From positions 1 through 55,609 of the forward strand of contig NZ_JAAIWM010000014.1 in the NCBI RefSeq assembly GCF_011008845.1: a stretch of DNA of 55,609 bases, written 5' to 3'. This DNA is from Bacillus mesophilus (GTDB taxonomy: Bacteria; Bacillota; Bacilli; Bacillales; SA4). This document shows, piece by piece, positions 11,776-20,978 of this stretch (position 1 is its first letter; each line of letters opens with the position of its first letter). The position numbers and the translations under genes were made by a program. The notes beneath the pieces are model-generated. The model worked only from the letters and a program-made list of their open reading frames with translations. It did not search any database and was not told the DNA's origin.

Positions 11776-11777
11776 AA

Positions 11778-13721
11778 TTATTTATTATCTTCTTCTTTTT
11801 TCTCTTCTTCTTTAGGCTCTTCTTTTTTTGTATGAATATTAACTTTAAGTTCTTCTGTTGAATCACTCTTAGTTATAACCGTTTCAGGACGATCCGGAAG
11901 TGTACCCTTTTCAACGAGATGCTTAATTTGTGCAGCATCTAGAGTTTCTACTTCAAGAAGAGTTTTAGCGATTAGCTCTAGTTTATCACGGTTTTCAGTA
12001 AGGATTTGTCTTGCCTTTTCATAGCTTTCCTTAATGAAACGTTGAATTTCTAAGTCGATTTCATAAGCAATCTTATCACTATAATTTTGCTCATTATGAA
12101 TATCTCTACCTAGGAATACCTGACCACCTTGAGGTTGACCAAACTGAAGTGGTCCAAGTTTATCACTCATACCATATTCAGTAACCATTTTACGTGCAAT
12201 ACCAGTTGCTCGTTGGAAGTCATTGTGTGCTCCAGTACTTACGTCACCGAAAACAATTTCCTCCGCTACACGACCACCAAGTAATCCAGTAATCTTATCA
12301 AGTAGTTCAGGCTTAGTCATAAAGTAACGATCTTCCTTAGGAAGCATCACTGCATAACCACCAGCTTGGCCTCTTGGTACAATCGTTACCTTATGTACCA
12401 TGTCAGCTTCGTCAAGAACGACACCAATAATAACGTGACCAGCTTCATGATAAGCAACTATATTACGTTCTTTTTGAGAAACAACTCGACTCTTCTTAGC
12501 TGGCCCCGCAATTACACGGTCTGTTGCCTCATCGATATCGTCGGCCTCAATTACTTTTTTATTTTGTCTAGCAGCTACAAGAGCAGCTTCATTTAATAAG
12601 TTTTCTAGGTCCGCACCTGAGAAACCTGGTGTACGCTGTGCGATAGCCTTTAAATCAACATGTTCAGACAATGGCTTGTTTCGAGCATGAACTTGTAGTA
12701 CTGCTTCACGACCTTTTACATCTGGGCGATCAACTGTTATTTGACGGTCAAAACGTCCTGGACGTAATAAGGCAGGATCTAAAATATCAGGACGGTTAGT
12801 TGCTGCTACAATAATGATTCCTTCGTTTGCACCAAATCCATCCATTTCAACTAGTAACTGGTTTAGGGTCTGTTCTCTTTCATCATGACCTCCACCTAAA
12901 CCTGCACCACGTTGACGACCTACCGCATCAATCTCATCTATAAAGATGATACAAGGAGCATTTTTCTTTGCGTTTTCAAAAAGGTCACGAACACGGGATG
13001 CCCCGACCCCAACAAACATCTCAACGAAATCAGAACCACTAATAGAGAAGAACGGAACTCCTGCTTCTCCTGCAGCAGCACGAGCTAATAGGGTTTTACC
13101 TGTCCCTGGAGGTCCTACAAGTAGGATTCCCTTTGGAATTCGTGCACCCAATTCAGCAAATTTCCTTGGATCTTTTAGGAACTCGACGACTTCGACAAGC
13201 TCTTGCTTTTCTTCATCTGCACCCGCTACATCCTTGAAACGAACCTTTTTCTTTTCTTCACTATAAAGCTTAGCCTTACTCTTACCAAAATTCATCACAC
13301 GGCTACCTCCGCCTTGTGCTTGATTTAATAAGAAGAAGAATAAGATAAAGATAATTACAAACGGAATGATAGACGTGAAGAATGTTACCCATCCACTTGT
13401 TTCTTCAGCAGGAAGTGGTTCTACATCCCCACCTTGTTCTGCTAGTGCATCAATACGCTCAAGCGCCTGAGGACTATTTGTTACATATGTAAGAAATGTT
13501 GTTTCTTCATCATAAGAATCTAATTTACCACGGATTTCATACACTCCGCGTTCTGGCTGGATAGAAATTTCTGCTACTTCTCCATCTTCTAGGTGCTGTA
13601 TAAACTGGTTATATGTTAGCTGCTCTGTCTGTTGGTTTGTACCATTAAAAAAGCTAACTACACCTATTACAACTAAGAAAATTAATAAATAAAAGATAGT
13701 ATTACGGAAGATCCGATTCAT
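11778..13721 (-). CDS. ftsH: ATP-dependent zinc metalloprotease FtsH
   Basis: Membrane-bound AAA+ protease that degrades membrane and regulatory proteins; in B. subtilis it is needed for sporulation and stress resistance. The 647 residues contain two membrane segments (~8-25 and ~112-132) around an extracytoplasmic loop. Walker A is GPPGTGKT (203-210), Walker B IIFIDEID (258-265) and the zinc site HEAGH (425-429). The acidic/basic C-terminal tail is rich in E and K. It follows hpt, as in most Bacillales. Confidence 0.98.
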   Translation of the reverse strand: MNRIFRNTIFYLLIFLVVIGVVSFFNGTNQQTEQLTYNQFIQHLEDGEVAEISIQPERGVYEIRGKLDSYDEETTFLTYVTNSPQALERIDALAEQGGDVEPLPAEETSGWVTFFTSIIPFVIIFILFFFLLNQAQGGGSRVMNFGKSKAKLYSEEKKKVRFKDVAGADEEKQELVEVVEFLKDPRKFAELGARIPKGILLVGPPGTGKTLLARAAAGEAGVPFFSISGSDFVEMFVGVGASRVRDLFENAKKNAPCIIFIDEIDAVGRQRGAGLGGGHDEREQTLNQLLVEMDGFGANEGIIIVAATNRPDILDPALLRPGRFDRQITVDRPDVKGREAVLQVHARNKPLSEHVDLKAIAQRTPGFSGADLENLLNEAALVAARQNKKVIEADDIDEATDRVIAGPAKKSRVVSQKERNIVAYHEAGHVIIGVVLDEADMVHKVTIVPRGQAGGYAVMLPKEDRYFMTKPELLDKITGLLGGRVAEEIVFGDVSTGAHNDFQRATGIARKMVTEYGMSDKLGPLQFGQPQGGQVFLGRDIHNEQNYSDKIAYEIDLEIQRFIKESYEKARQILTENRDKLELIAKTLLEVETLDAAQIKHLVEKGTLPDRPETVITKSDSTEELKVNIHTKKEEPKEEEKKEEDNK

Positions 13722-13843
13722 CCCTTACCTCCTCCCAAAACAAACAAACTATAGTAAATAGTACCATATGACATTAATGAATTACAAATTATTACCTTGA
13801 AAACATTGGATAGTGAAAATCGTTTAATTCTAACCTTCCAATT

Positions 13844-14386
13844 TTACGCTTTTGTATATACTTCTGGTTTTAGAATACCGATATACGGAAGATTACGATA
13901 TCTTTCTGCAAAATCTAAACCATAACCAACCACAAATTCATCAGGTACAACAAACCCCACAAAGTCTGCTTTGATATCAACCTTTCTGCCAGTAGGCTTA
14001 TCAAGCAGTGTAACAATCTTAATGGATTTAGCTTTACGATACTTAAATAATTCAACAAGATAGCTTAAAGTTAAACCACTATCAATGATATCTTCAATAA
14101 TTAAGATATCTCTTCCTTCTACTGACGTGTTTAAATCTTTAATAATTTTAACCTCTCCGGATGAAACAGTAGAGTTTCCATAGCTAGAAACATCCATGAA
14201 ATCCATTTCCAGATGAGTTTCAACTCTTTTAAGCAAATCCCCCATAAAGGGCATTGCTCCTTTTAAAACACCTACAGCTAGTGGAAAGCGATCTTTGTAT
14301 TCATTTGTTAATACTTCACCTAACTCAGCCACTTTTTTTTGAATCTCTTCTTCAGCTACCAGTACCTTCTCAATCTCATCATGCAT
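13844..14386 (-). CDS. hpt: Hypoxanthine-guanine phosphoribosyltransferase
   Basis: Salvages hypoxanthine and guanine with PRPP. The 180-residue length matches B. subtilis HprT. The PRPP loop [12 protein letters not shown] is at 96-107 and the [10 protein letters not shown] segment (41-50) is the PPi-binding loop. ATG at 14386 follows AGGAGG by nine bases. It lies between tilS and ftsH; in B. subtilis Hpt and TilS together activate ftsH transcription, so the order may have regulatory meaning. Confidence 0.97.
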   Translation of the reverse strand: MHDEIEKVLVAEEEIQKKVAELGEVLTNEYKDRFPLAVGVLKGAMPFMGDLLKRVETHLEMDFMDVSSYGNSTVSSGEVKIIKDLNTSVEGRDILIIEDIIDSGLTLSYLVELFKYRKAKSIKIVTLLDKPTGRKVDIKADFVGFVVPDEFVVGYGLDFAERYRNLPYIGILKPEVYTKA

Positions 14387-14410
14387 GCTTTTGGTCCTCC
14401 TAGAAGTTCA

Positions 14411-15793
14411 TTACCTTGTATAGAATAAAACTGTATACGACGACTTATTCATATCATTTGTTTCAAACCTTGATTTTTTTAGCCCAGGTACCCACAAGAT
14501 GGCTCCTTCTTGGTCCTCTATAATCGGCCAAGTATCTCGCTCTATAATCGGTACTTTTTCATCAATAAAAATATCCTTTATTTTTTTAGATCCATTGGTT
14601 CCCTTTAATTGTATTTTGTCACCTTGTTGACGATTTCTTACAAGTAAAGGAAAGGAAATTGTCGCAGAATCCAACACCAGCATAGAATTATTGATGCTAG
14701 ATGGATATTGATGATAAGTTTCCGACCATATCTTTTGGTTTTCTGGAAGTAACACCTTGTCCTCATTTCCCAAAAAATAAGTGTATGTACTTACTGTTTC
14801 CTCTTTAAAAGTAAAAATACAGTTATTATAAGAACGCCTAATAATTAATCCTTTTGGGAAGTTTAAAAATCCTGAGGGGTGCTCACTCTTTGCTAATTTT
14901 AAGATTTCTTCGATATGTAAAAAGCTTAAAGAGCTAGGTAAATGAACATAAAGATAGTTTAATATTAGTTGAAGTCCCCTTCTTTGTAAAGGAATAGGCA
15001 AAACCAAAAGCTCTCCGATTGAGATTTCTACATGGTTATCTTTTTTCTTTTTTATAACTGTATTCATTCTGTCTCTTGTTAATGCCTCTAAAAAGAGTTC
15101 GTCCTCTAATTGTCGTTCACTAAATTGTTGAAATAACGTATGTACATTAGGGTTCTCTTGTTTTAAAAAAGGTAGCATGTTTTTTCGAAATCTATTTCTT
15201 GTATATAGATCTTTTGAGTTTGATGGATCAAACCGCGGTTGTAACTTATGTTTATCACAGTACTTTAGTATTTCTTCTTTTGTTACTACTAAAAATGGTC
15301 TTATGATATATGCTTTGCCAAATGGCCGCTTGGGCTGAATTCCTGTAACTGCCTTCCCAAGTGCTCCTCTGACCAACCTCATTAAAATGGTTTCAATTTG
15401 ATCATCACCATGCTGGCCTAGTGCTAAATGGCTAGCCTTATACTGATTCATAACATCTTCATAGAAGTGATATCTGCATTCCCTTGCTGCTTGTTGACTT
15501 GATATGCCCTTTTGCTGCCGATATTCTTCAACGTCTACTTGTTTTGTTTCACATTGAATATTCATTTCCTCACAAAACTCTTGAACGAACCGCATTTCAT
15601 CAGCAGATTGTTCCCCTCTGAACATATGATCGATGTGTGCCGCAATGACATTGTATCCTTTGCTTTCCCTATGTAATGCTAGATAATGAAGTAAAGCAAG
15701 GGAATCAGGACCACCAGATACCCCTACTACAATTGTAGCATTTGCTTCTAAAAGCTTATGTTTAGTAATAAAACGCTGAACCTTTTCTTTCAT
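14411..15793 (-). CDS. tilS: tRNA(Ile)-lysidine synthase
   Basis: Modifies C34 of tRNA-Ile(CAU) to lysidine so that it reads AUA; essential. The PP-loop ATPase motif SGGPDS is at 26-31, with HIDHMFRGEQS and GQHGDDQIETILMRL following. The C-terminal part (~370-460, FPLLVRNRQQGDKIQ) is the TilS tRNA-binding substrate domain. The full length of 460 fits the Bacillus form. It is 24 bp upstream of hpt. Confidence 0.96.
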   Translation of the reverse strand: MKEKVQRFITKHKLLEANATIVVGVSGGPDSLALLHYLALHRESKGYNVIAAHIDHMFRGEQSADEMRFVQEFCEEMNIQCETKQVDVEEYRQQKGISSQQAARECRYHFYEDVMNQYKASHLALGQHGDDQIETILMRLVRGALGKAVTGIQPKRPFGKAYIIRPFLVVTKEEILKYCDKHKLQPRFDPSNSKDLYTRNRFRKNMLPFLKQENPNVHTLFQQFSERQLEDELFLEALTRDRMNTVIKKKKDNHVEISIGELLVLPIPLQRRGLQLILNYLYVHLPSSLSFLHIEEILKLAKSEHPSGFLNFPKGLIIRRSYNNCIFTFKEETVSTYTYFLGNEDKVLLPENQKIWSETYHQYPSSINNSMLVLDSATISFPLLVRNRQQGDKIQLKGTNGSKKIKDIFIDEKVPIIERDTWPIIEDQEGAILWVPGLKKSRFETNDMNKSSYTVLFYTR

Positions 15794-15851
15794 ATTCCAC
15801 TCGTTCCCAATTCTATTAAAAATAATCTACCTTAAACTATCGTACCACTCC

Positions 15852-16871
15852 TTATAATAACTGACCATAAATATAGAGTAGATATGCTAATAGCAGAAAC
15901 ATAATAATTAAAACTGTTTCAATATAACCTGTTTTACTTTTTGTTTTTGGCTTTTTGACAACATGTATAGGATCTGGCTTAACTGGTTTACTTTGTTTTA
16001 AAGGCTTGCTCGCTCTTCGTTGTTTTACCTTTGGAATCACTGGAGTGGTTGAGTTACTCGCCTTGCTCATTAAATGGACAAGGTCTTTTCTCATTTCGAT
16101 AGCTCTTTGATATTTTCCACCAATCGCATTCATAAGAACATCTTGATATTTATGAAGAGAAGGGGTTGTCTGAATAATCCGTTTCAGTTGCTCTGAGTTA
16201 TTTGGCTCCTTCTGGAAACGCTTTGGAATAGCCGCATTAATCATAATCATTGCTACTGCAAAAAGATCATATGATGGTTCTGCTACTCTTGATCCCATGC
16301 CCCAATATCCTCGATCAAAAAACTCAGTAAATTCTTTTATAGACCTTCCTTGTAGCGTAACACCACCCACATCTAACCATCGTATCTGGGGAGGTGGCCC
16401 CGCTACCAATAGATTGTCCGGCTTTAAATCGCCAAATACCCATCCTGCTTCATGCAGTTTATCTAAGTCCATTAAAAGTTGAGAGCATAGAATGCCTGTC
16501 CATTCTTCTCCTCGATTTTCTATAAATGTAATGAAATTCTCTCCCTTTACATATTCCATTACATAAAAAGGGACTGTTATGCCAAGCTCTGGGCGATACC
16601 AATCATCGACATCTAGCAAAGAAGGTCCTAGGTTATGCTCCTGGACCTTCGAAAAATGCTTAAGTACATTTACCTCTGAGGTAATTGACATGCTATTATC
16701 ACTCAGTTTAATTGCAACCAAACCACTTGTACTACTTGCTAGATACACATAGCCATTTGCACCATAACCTAATGCTTTTAATATTCGATAGGACTCTCTA
16801 TGCCATTTCCCTGTTATAACAGTTCCTGAAGATGCTCTACATGCCTGATTCTTCGAGGTATTGTTCATCAC
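15852..16871 (-). CDS. yabT: Membrane-anchored serine/threonine protein kinase (YabT-like)
   Basis: Hanks-type kinase of 339 residues: glycine loop GYGANGYV (35-42), lysine K55, catalytic FGDLKPDN (146-153, D148) and DVGG (167-170) replacing DFG. A basic proline/lysine-rich linker leads to one C-terminal membrane helix (~318-336). There are no PASTA repeats. B. subtilis YabT is a forespore kinase activated by DNA and phosphorylates RecA and others; that role is inferred. It starts at GTG/ATG (16871/16868), overlapping yabS by 35 bp. The DVGG replacement is shared with B. subtilis YabT, so it is not a defect. Confidence 0.92.
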   Translation of the reverse strand: MMNNTSKNQACRASSGTVITGKWHRESYRILKALGYGANGYVYLASSTSGLVAIKLSDNSMSITSEVNVLKHFSKVQEHNLGPSLLDVDDWYRPELGITVPFYVMEYVKGENFITFIENRGEEWTGILCSQLLMDLDKLHEAGWVFGDLKPDNLLVAGPPPQIRWLDVGGVTLQGRSIKEFTEFFDRGYWGMGSRVAEPSYDLFAVAMIMINAAIPKRFQKEPNNSEQLKRIIQTTPSLHKYQDVLMNAIGGKYQRAIEMRKDLVHLMSKASNSTTPVIPKVKQRRASKPLKQSKPVKPDPIHVVKKPKTKSKTGYIETVLIIMFLLLAYLLYIYGQLL

Positions 16872-17574
16872 GGGAAATCAGGCTCCTTAATGATCGTTTC
16901 TTTCCAAAATGTGATAGTGCTTCACGTAAAGCTGGACCAGTAGGGGTAATTCCTCCAGATGTCAACTTAGGGAACACAGAAGTTAATGTTTCAAGCTTTG
17001 GAGTCCAATCTAGTATTTTTTCTACTTCTTTCTTTTTCCCAGGAAATACGAATACAGAGAATCTATTATCACCCATTCTTGCATTCAGGCTGAGTGATAG
17101 ATCTAGTAATGCTTCTTTGACGGTAGGTAGCTTATTTTTCATACTAGCACTGGTATCTACTAGCACTAGCACCTCTAGCTCAACCGTTTCCCCTAACTCA
17201 TCAACCACTTCCATAACTTCACCTCTTTTTTCGGGAGGTAGCTCTTCCATGGATGTTTTGGAGCCAAGTATTTGCTGTAGTTCTTTATTTACAACACCTT
17301 GTAGTGTTTGTGTCATTGCTTTTCGTGTTACCATTTGGACCGTTTGAGAAAGTTGTTGTGAATAGACAATCTGGCTAACTCCTCCGCCAGACATTGCAAT
17401 TCCTTCTATTTCTTCCATTCCCTTTTCTTCAATTGTATCTTCTTCCATTACACCAATTACATTTACAGTGATTCCTTGTTCCTTAGCTAAGGCTGCCATT
17501 GCAATAGGATCTTCTCCCTGGTTTGAGCAACCATCAGTGATTAATAGAATCTGCTTTAGAGTACCTTTTTTCAA
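16837..17574 (-). CDS. yabS: VWA-domain protein (YabS-like)
   Basis: A 245-residue protein with a von Willebrand A fold in an unusual order: an early LLITDGCSNQG segment (10-20) and a later DTSASM MIDAS-type motif (~138-143). Metal-dependent protein interaction is likely, but the partner is unknown. It sits between spoIIE and the kinase gene yabT, as in B. subtilis, and may share an operon with the latter through the 35-bp overlap. TTG at 17574 is chosen because GAGGAGGGG lies seven bases upstream. Confidence 0.88.
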   Translation of the reverse strand: MKKGTLKQILLITDGCSNQGEDPIAMAALAKEQGITVNVIGVMEEDTIEEKGMEEIEGIAMSGGGVSQIVYSQQLSQTVQMVTRKAMTQTLQGVVNKELQQILGSKTSMEELPPEKRGEVMEVVDELGETVELEVLVLVDTSASMKNKLPTVKEALLDLSLSLNARMGDNRFSVFVFPGKKKEVEKILDWTPKLETLTSVFPKLTSGGITPTGPALREALSHFGKKRSLRSLISRDEQYLEESGM

Positions 17575-17679
17575 GTTTCATCCCCTCCTCAATAATGTAT
17601 TACCATCATGGACGAGCGGAAGAGGTTTTATACGTTTCTATTAATAAATTATACGAAAAACTAGTAAATTATAATCAAT

Positions 17680-20163
17680 CTAAGCGGATGCATTTCCTTT
17701 TTTGCGTTGAAGTGAGATGGCCGCCCATCTTGGAAGATTTCGTTTTACTTTTGCTACTACAATTGTCATGTCATCCTCAATTTGACCACCTCTTGAGCGA
17801 ATTACCTCTTCCATGATAATGTCAGCTACCTCTTGTGGGTCATCTGTTTCTAGCTCATTAATCTTTCTCTTCATCCACATATCATAGTTTTCAACATGTT
17901 TAGGCCCTTCAAATATTCCGTCACTCATCATAATGAGCAAATCTCCAGCTTTTAACTGTTCACTTACTACATCTACATCAAACTCTTGTATAATTCCCAT
18001 TGGTAAATTACTAGCTTCAATCTTAATTACCTTTTCTCCCCGTTTTACAAAACTTGGTGTTGAACCAATTTTAAGGAACTTTGAGTTTCCATCTTGTAAA
18101 TCAATCATTGCTAAATCAAGTGTAGTGAAAATTTCATCTGTTGTTCTTAAAGCTAATACAGAGTTTACAGATTTAATGGCAACCTTTTCTTCAATCCCAC
18201 TCTTGAGTATTTTTTGAAGAAGAAGCAGGGTTTCATTACTTTCAAGATGTGCTCTTTCTCCGTTACCCATTCCATCACTTATAGCAATAGCATACTTTCC
18301 AGCACCTAGTTCAATAGTCGAATAACTATCTCCCGAAACAAAGCCCCCCCCCATTGCAGCATTAGCAACTCCGGTTTCAATTACATATGTTTTCGCTGAA
18401 CCAAAGCTTACATGACAGTTTCCATTGGGATATGCTGAACATTCTTCGCGTTTTACCACGATCGTCTCTTGCATGATATCTGATAGAATTGGTGCAATGA
18501 TTTTTTCACATTCTCCTCTTCCGTTGCAATAAGGAATACTCATCTCTATATCCACATTCCCTTGCTCAAGGCTATAAATATCCGCATGGCCGATTTCAAT
18601 TCCAAACTCTCTTAATGCATCTAGTATTTGTTCTTCCTGAATAGTATGATTTTCTCTTTCACGTTGAATTTCTTTTGCAAAATCCCCCATTACTTGAGAC
18701 ACACCTAATAGTTGATCCGCAACTAAACGTCGACTGTCTTTTACTTGTCTTTTTAATTTTTTATTAGCTTGATAGAAAGTTAATTCATGCTGAATGGCAT
18801 CAATTACCTTTGTAGACTTTACACAATACTTGTCCCATTCTCTTTGAAAATTAACATTTCGGTTAATTGTAAATTCTTCAGATTCTTTCATAATCTTGTG
18901 CATATGCTCATATGTTGTAGTAAAGTTCTTTGACCAACAAAACTCTTTCTTAAAGCAGGCTTGACATGTCTTTTCAGTTACGTTGCTTAGAAAGTAGTCA
19001 ATTTCCTTTTCATCATCCTTATCCTCCTGGTTAATTCCATATTGAGAGAAACTACTAGAAAGTGCCTGGAAAACACTTGAAAACTGCTCAACACGATTGG
19101 CAGTAACATCTCTTATTTTTCTCAAGTACTGTTGCTGTTCTGCTGAATGTTCAGCAGTTCCTGGAATAAATCGTGCTACCTTTGATATCAGTGACTGTGG
19201 AGTTACTAAAAATAAAGCAATTGCAAGTAACGATTCAAAAACTGTATTCAACAGAGTACTTTGATCTGTACCATATAAACCAATTAACAATGTCCCAATT
19301 AATAACCCAATTCCAACACCAAACTTTTTTCCCTCTTTTAGAAGTCCTCCGAGTAATCCTGAAAAGGCAAGTAAACTCATCTGATATAAACTCGCAACGT
19401 TTGCCAAACTAAGGATTAATCCAGTTACGACACCAACTGTTGAACCCACCGTAGCTCCAGCACAAAACGCGAAGATTAACACTAAATATCTTGAAAATAT
19501 ATGTTCGATTGACAAATCATACAATGTCCAGCCCATCGTCCCCGTTAGGATCGAGGCTAGTAAGATGATTAAAGAAATCATCTCTTCTGTCTTTAGAGCC
19601 TGCTTTCTTCTCTTCATACTAATAAGTGGCACACTCTGTAAGAAGATCATAGTTAAGATGAAGCTAAGACCTGCTTCAACAGCAACCATTGATAAGTGGT
19701 ATAAAGAGAAACCTCCTGAGGTTACAGCTGTAAAGATAAGATTTCCAGCCAATACTGAGCTAAAAACGATATACGGAAGAGCTTTTACCAGGGATGCATT
19801 GAATCTAGTAATAATTAACCGAATGGCTAAGAAAAGTAAAATTGTAGCTAATACAAGTCCACTTTTTTCGAATCCAACGGTTGCCGCACCAGCTACTAGA
19901 GAAATCATCGCAAGAATGGACTTGTCCCTTTTCATGGTAAAAACTGCTGCAAAATATGGTAGTGCAAACGGCATGATTTGTTCTAAAATTAAGGCTCGTC
20001 CCAGAAGAAAACCAATAAACATGAGAAGTAAACCCTTTTGAAATAATATACTTTCAACCTTAGCTTGTAGCTTGGTTAGTTCATGAGACAAAGAATTTTG
20101 CACTCGATCTACTATTGTTACTTGTGCAACCGCTTCTGTAACATTCCTTCCAGTTTCGTGCAT
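17680..20163 (-). CDS. spoIIE: Stage II sporulation protein E (PP2C phosphatase)
   Basis: Membrane serine phosphatase that dephosphorylates SpoIIAA-P, releasing sigma-F in the forespore, and also binds FtsZ at the polar septum. The 827 residues comprise about ten membrane segments (~45-330), a central regulatory region with a cysteine cluster (CQACFKKEFCW) and a C-terminal PP2C domain starting near ISDGMGNGERA and including MMSDGIFE. ATG at 20163 has GGGGGAGAT upstream. A run of nine G (C9 at 18344-18352 on +) lies at the start of the phosphatase domain. Its own promoter is described separately. Confidence 0.98.
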   Translation of the reverse strand: MHETGRNVTEAVAQVTIVDRVQNSLSHELTKLQAKVESILFQKGLLLMFIGFLLGRALILEQIMPFALPYFAAVFTMKRDKSILAMISLVAGAATVGFEKSGLVLATILLFLAIRLIITRFNASLVKALPYIVFSSVLAGNLIFTAVTSGGFSLYHLSMVAVEAGLSFILTMIFLQSVPLISMKRRKQALKTEEMISLIILLASILTGTMGWTLYDLSIEHIFSRYLVLIFAFCAGATVGSTVGVVTGLILSLANVASLYQMSLLAFSGLLGGLLKEGKKFGVGIGLLIGTLLIGLYGTDQSTLLNTVFESLLAIALFLVTPQSLISKVARFIPGTAEHSAEQQQYLRKIRDVTANRVEQFSSVFQALSSSFSQYGINQEDKDDEKEIDYFLSNVTEKTCQACFKKEFCWSKNFTTTYEHMHKIMKESEEFTINRNVNFQREWDKYCVKSTKVIDAIQHELTFYQANKKLKRQVKDSRRLVADQLLGVSQVMGDFAKEIQRERENHTIQEEQILDALREFGIEIGHADIYSLEQGNVDIEMSIPYCNGRGECEKIIAPILSDIMQETIVVKREECSAYPNGNCHVSFGSAKTYVIETGVANAAMGGGFVSGDSYSTIELGAGKYAIAISDGMGNGERAHLESNETLLLLQKILKSGIEEKVAIKSVNSVLALRTTDEIFTTLDLAMIDLQDGNSKFLKIGSTPSFVKRGEKVIKIEASNLPMGIIQEFDVDVVSEQLKAGDLLIMMSDGIFEGPKHVENYDMWMKRKINELETDDPQEVADIIMEEVIRSRGGQIEDDMTIVVAKVKRNLPRWAAISLQRKKGNASA

Positions 20164-20195
20164 AATATCTCCCCCAGCGAATATAGTTGTTTGTA

Positions 20196-20228
20196 ATTAT
20201 ATCGAATCTTTTTCTAGTATTTTGTCAA
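20196..20228 (-). promoter_or_regulatory. spoIIE promoter with 21-bp spacer (Spo0A-activated, sigma-A)
   Basis: A perfect TTGACA (20223-20228) and a perfect TATAAT (20196-20201) are separated by exactly 21 bp instead of 17. This is the hallmark of the B. subtilis spoIIE promoter, which needs Spo0A-P for activity. A near-consensus 0A box AGTCGAA lies upstream (20255-20261, minus strand). Confidence 0.85.
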
Positions 20229-20344
20229 AAGAACAAGACAAGCTATATAAATCGTTCGACTATTTTCACTTAAAGAGAACACAATTTGGGGGATTTTTTA
20301 TAATCTAGTAAACTTTTAAATAGAACGGGTGTTTTGAATACAAC

Positions 20345-20384
20345 AAAAAAACTGTATCTTTTATAAAAAGATACAGTTTTTTTT
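20345..20384 (-). terminator. Terminator after tRNA-Met
   Basis: AAACTGTATCTTTT / AAAAGATACAGTTT stem flanked by A and T runs on both sides. It follows the tRNA by two bases. Because it is symmetric it could work in either direction. Confidence 0.88.
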
Positions 20385-20386
20385 GA

Positions 20387-20460
20387 TAGCGGCGGAGGGA
20401 GTCGAACCCACGACCTCACGGGTATGAACCGTACGCTCTAGCCAGCTGAGCTACACCGCC
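20387..20460 (-). tRNA. tRNA-Met (CAU), elongator type
   Basis: The minus strand folds as a full cloverleaf of 74 nt: acceptor GGCGGTG / CGCCGCT with G1-U72, D arm AGCTCAGCTGGCTAGAGC, anticodon loop TTCATAC with anticodon CAT and T loop TTCGACT. It closely matches the Met tRNA found between yabR and spoIIE in B. subtilis. CCA is not encoded (TCA follows the discriminator A), and the T stem has a U-U mismatch at 50/64. The adjacent Glu tRNA of B. subtilis is missing. With the CAU anticodon alone, Ile2 is a formal alternative, but the sequence fits Met. Confidence 0.93.
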
Positions 20461-20485
20461 AAGATTTAATTAAGGCACATTTGCT

Positions 20486-20514
20486 ATATTACAACCGTTC
20501 TCGAAATAAGTCAA
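20486..20514 (-). promoter_or_regulatory. Candidate tRNA-Met promoter
   Basis: TTGACT (20509-20514), 17-bp spacer, TAATAT (20486-20491), about 20 bp upstream of the tRNA 5' end on the minus strand. Confidence 0.5.
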
Positions 20515-20582
20515 TAAAGATTTGTCGAGAAACAACGAAAAGAACCAAAACAAGAAAAAATGTCGGAATATCTTTGGTATAC

Positions 20583-20706
20583 CGAAAAGCGGAAGTGCCC
20601 TGGTTAGCCCCGACAGGTAAATGTTCTGAAGAGAAGAAAAGGCGCTCTTCCCTTTTATTCTCTTCAGGTTATTTAACCCAGAGGGGCTGGGCACTGCAGC
20701 TAGACA
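20583..20706. repeat. Imperfect palindromic intergenic repeat, copy 1 (124 bp)
   Basis: It begins CGAAAAGCGGAAGTGCCC and ends GGGCACTGCAGCTAGACA. Its halves pair along most of the length (AGTGCCC/GGGCACT, AGCCCC/GGGGCT, TTCTGAAGAG/CTCTTCAGG), so it would fold into one long hairpin as RNA. Short reading frames cross it but show no protein-like composition. I recall elements of this general form between genes of many Bacillaceae, but cannot name the family with certainty. Confidence 0.8.
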
Positions 20707-20716
20707 ACAACAACAC

Positions 20717-20840
20717 CGAAAAGCGGAATTGCCTCGTTCAGGACCGAAAAGCAAATGTTCCTCAACAAAGAAAAGGTGATTTATCCTTTTATTTGTTGAG
20801 GGTTATTTGACCTCGAGGGCCTTGGCACTGTAGCTAGATA
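20717..20840. repeat. Imperfect palindromic intergenic repeat, copy 2 (124 bp)
   Basis: Same orientation and length as copy 1, starting CGAAAAGCGGAATTGCC and ending TTGGCACTGTAGCTAGATA. The inner hairpin differs in sequence but keeps pairing (CCTCAACAAAGAAAAGG / CCTTTTATTTGTTGAGG). The compensatory differences suggest that structure, not sequence, is kept. Confidence 0.8.
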
Positions 20841-20843
20841 CCA

Positions 20844-20884
20844 CGAAAAGCGGAAGTGCCCTGGTTAGCCTCGACAGGTAAATG
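20844..20884. repeat. Intergenic repeat, copy 3 (5' part only)
   Basis: Starts CGAAAAGCGGAAGTGCCC like copy 1 and matches it through CGACAGGTAAATG. It then stops at an A-rich stretch next to the yabR terminator, leaving a 41-bp truncated unit. Confidence 0.75.
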
Positions 20885-20895
20885 AAAAAAACAAA

Positions 20896-20926
20896 CACAA
20901 AAAAGGAGCCGCAGCAGGGGCTCCCT
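20896..20926 (-). terminator. Rho-independent terminator after yabR
   Basis: The minus strand shows GGAGCCCCTGCTGCGGCTCC followed by seven T. It is placed between yabR and the repeat cluster. Confidence 0.85.
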
Positions 20927-20978
20927 TCGTTATAAATAGGACCATTCTTTTTTATATGTTAGTAATAGACAGCAATAA

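Noticed and set aside
12946..13266. 106-codon plus-strand frame opposite ftsH
   Set aside because: It is the antisense shadow of the conserved ftsH AAA+ region, without a ribosome site.
15852..16871. YabT as an inactive pseudokinase because DFG is replaced by DVGG
   Set aside because: The same replacement is found in active B. subtilis YabT, and the other catalytic residues are intact.
16832..17347. 171-codon plus-strand frame opposite yabS
   Set aside because: Ser/Thr-rich shadow of yabS on the other strand; no homology pattern or ribosome site.
19565..20041. 158-codon plus-strand frame opposite spoIIE
   Set aside because: Antisense of the membrane region of spoIIE; composition follows the sense codons.
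20470..20810. Reading frames on both strands over the repeat cluster
   Set aside because: They follow the palindromic repeats, have no ribosome site and no protein-like composition.
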